Of a DNA stretch of 6,592 nucleotides, positions 6,301 to 6,592 are shown piece by piece. This DNA is from Leucobacter sp. UBA1945 (GTDB lineage: Bacteria; Actinomycetota; Actinomycetes; Actinomycetales; Microbacteriaceae): positions 614 through 7,205 of the forward strand of contig DDEV01000052.1 in the NCBI GenBank assembly GCA_002336855.1. Direction: 5' to 3'. How positions within the stretch are numbered: the stretch's first letter is position 1; each line of letters opens with the position of its first letter. Under the pieces are notes generated by a model. That model was not told the origin of the DNA. It searched no databases and saw only the letters and a program-made list of their open reading frames with translations. Position numbers and translations under genes: made by a program.

Positions 6301-6592
6301 CATGGGCAGAGGATCGCCCGCACTGCGCTGATCGCTGACCGCAAATCGGCGAATCTGATCGACCTCGTCGCCGAAGAAATCGACGCGCACCGCCTGCTCG
6401 GCGGTCGGCGGAAACACGTCGAGAATGCCGCCGCGCACCGCGAACTCGCCGCGGCGAGTCACCATGTCGACGCGAGTGTAGGCGGTTTCGACGAGCTTCG
6501 CGGCAATGCGCTCGAGCCCCTCGCTGTCTGAGCCCGCCCGCAGCACGACGGGTTCGGCGTTCGCAGCGTGCGGCGAGACGGGCTGCAGCGCG
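3355..6592 (-). CDS. mfd: Transcription-repair coupling factor Mfd (N-terminus outside the window)
   Basis: ATP-driven dsDNA translocase that removes RNA polymerase stalled at lesions and recruits UvrA for nucleotide excision repair. The frame stays open to the right edge, so the gene is partial; against a family length near 1,150-1,200 aa, roughly the first 100-140 residues are missing. Numbered from the GTG at 6546, which is probably not the real start, the visible parts are: UvrB-like domain with RRGEFAVRGGILDVFPP (31-47) and VRVDFFGDEVDQIRRF (53-68); CarD-like RNA-polymerase interaction domain with GDYVVHETHGIGRF (361-374) to about 430; and a superfamily 2 helicase core with Walker A GDVGFGKTE (524-532, Lys530), DEEQ (625-628), SATPIPRT (651-658), TTIIETGLDIA (764-774) and QLRGRVGRSRERAYAYF (794-810). 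The C-terminal TRCF domain (about 892-970) is followed by a Gly/Pro/Ser-rich insert (1015-1037) and a short end. It converges with the lipoprotein gene across a 157-bp gap. Confidence 0.97.
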   Translation of the reverse strand, partial: ALQPVSPHAANAEPVVLRAGSDSEGLERIAAKLVETAYTRVDMVTRRGEFAVRGGILDVFPPTAEQAVRVDFFGDEVDQIRRFAVSDQRSAGDPLPMIELWPARELLLTDEVRERAAALLPRFPALSTLLEKIAQGIAVEGMESLLPQLLPGMRPLTALLPADASVMVVAPERVAGRAVSLAETNREFLEAAWAAATAGADAPVPTDDHGMLTMLELREAAGSRPWQTLTGFVAGAEDQFSHDDQIVVQGTALPRPTPGIDAGAATIEALKARLQNDWNIVVTAQGVGLVERARDVLADAGLAARMVDLLPEQLETGVVYLTPGTAWSGFENDEAKLLLVSEAEFFGRAVSQHQAPTKLAKRRGKNVVDPLQLQPGDYVVHETHGIGRFVELTQRMVPTGGRDPRGGPAKALREYLVLEYASTKRNMPKDKLYVPTDQLDQLSRYVGGEAPALSKMGGSDWATAKKKARKAVRDIAVELVKLYSARVASKGHAFSVDTPWQHELEEAFPYAETRDQLTTIDEVKRDMERSVPMDRLVSGDVGFGKTEVAVRAAFKAVQDGKQVAVLVPTTLLVKQHLETFQDRMAGFPVRLRALSRFQSEKESKDTIEGLAAGTVDIVIGTHRLLTDQVRYKDIGLVIIDEEQRFGVEHKDALKKLKTGVDILAMSATPIPRTLEMAVTGIREMSTLATAPEDRHPILTFVGPRSDKQIGAAIRRELLREGQVFFVHNRVQSINRIASQIAELVPEARVAVAHGKLNEHQLEQIVVDFWERKYDVLVSTTIIETGLDIANANTIIIDAADKYGLSQLHQLRGRVGRSRERAYAYFLYDPDKPLTEHAHERLDTIAANNELGSGMQVALKDLELRGAGNLLGGEQSGHIAGVGFDLYLRMIGEAVATFKGEDVAGANELSLELPLDAHIPEDYVESERLRLEAYQKFSAASHPQAPADHVALVLEELTDRYGEPPVEVQRLAAISSLRRRAALLGLTKVVAAGPALRIEPVTLPGSRQMRMNRLYRGARYTEATKSLQIPLPESGPTSRSPLAGVGRGGAAPFDGDIIAWVGGVFTALLEPDEAPKAEG

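Overview
This 6.6 kb window is high-GC bacterial housekeeping DNA. Dense coding with strong G/C third positions, low lysine content, actinobacterial-style HisRS and MazG sequences and probable leaderless promoters all suggest a high-GC actinobacterium. The mfd-mazG neighbourhood would fit Microbacteriaceae, but that family placement is only an inference.

There are five genes. On the minus strand, from right to left, they are: mfd, the transcription-repair coupling factor, whose N-terminus lies beyond the right edge; mazG, a nucleoside triphosphate pyrophosphohydrolase; hisS, histidyl-tRNA synthetase, 24 bp after mazG and probably in its operon; and a small VOC-fold (glyoxalase-like, COG3607-type) protein, separated by a 124-bp gap. 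One gene runs on the plus strand between mfd and mazG: a 163-aa lipoprotein of unknown function, divergent from mazG and convergent with mfd.

Two non-coding stretches stand out. The first is the 37-bp gap between mazG and the lipoprotein gene. It has a -10-like hexamer only 6-7 bases from each start codon, so both transcripts could be leaderless. The second is the 157-bp convergent gap between the lipoprotein gene and mfd. It holds a short GC hairpin spanning the lipoprotein stop codon, a small heptamer tandem repeat, and a long near-perfect inverted repeat (25-bp arms, 21-nt loop) built from four CGTCACAC-like octamers at regular 19-bp spacing.

Functionally the genes cover repair of transcription-blocking lesions (Mfd), nucleotide pool cleaning (MazG), tRNA charging (HisS), an uncharacterised envelope protein and an uncharacterised VOC protein. 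I see no phage, insertion sequence, CRISPR, toxin-antitoxin, RNA gene or defence genes. I do not find a new multi-gene system here. The most interesting items are the palindromic element downstream of mfd, the paired leaderless promoters, and the unknown lipoprotein.
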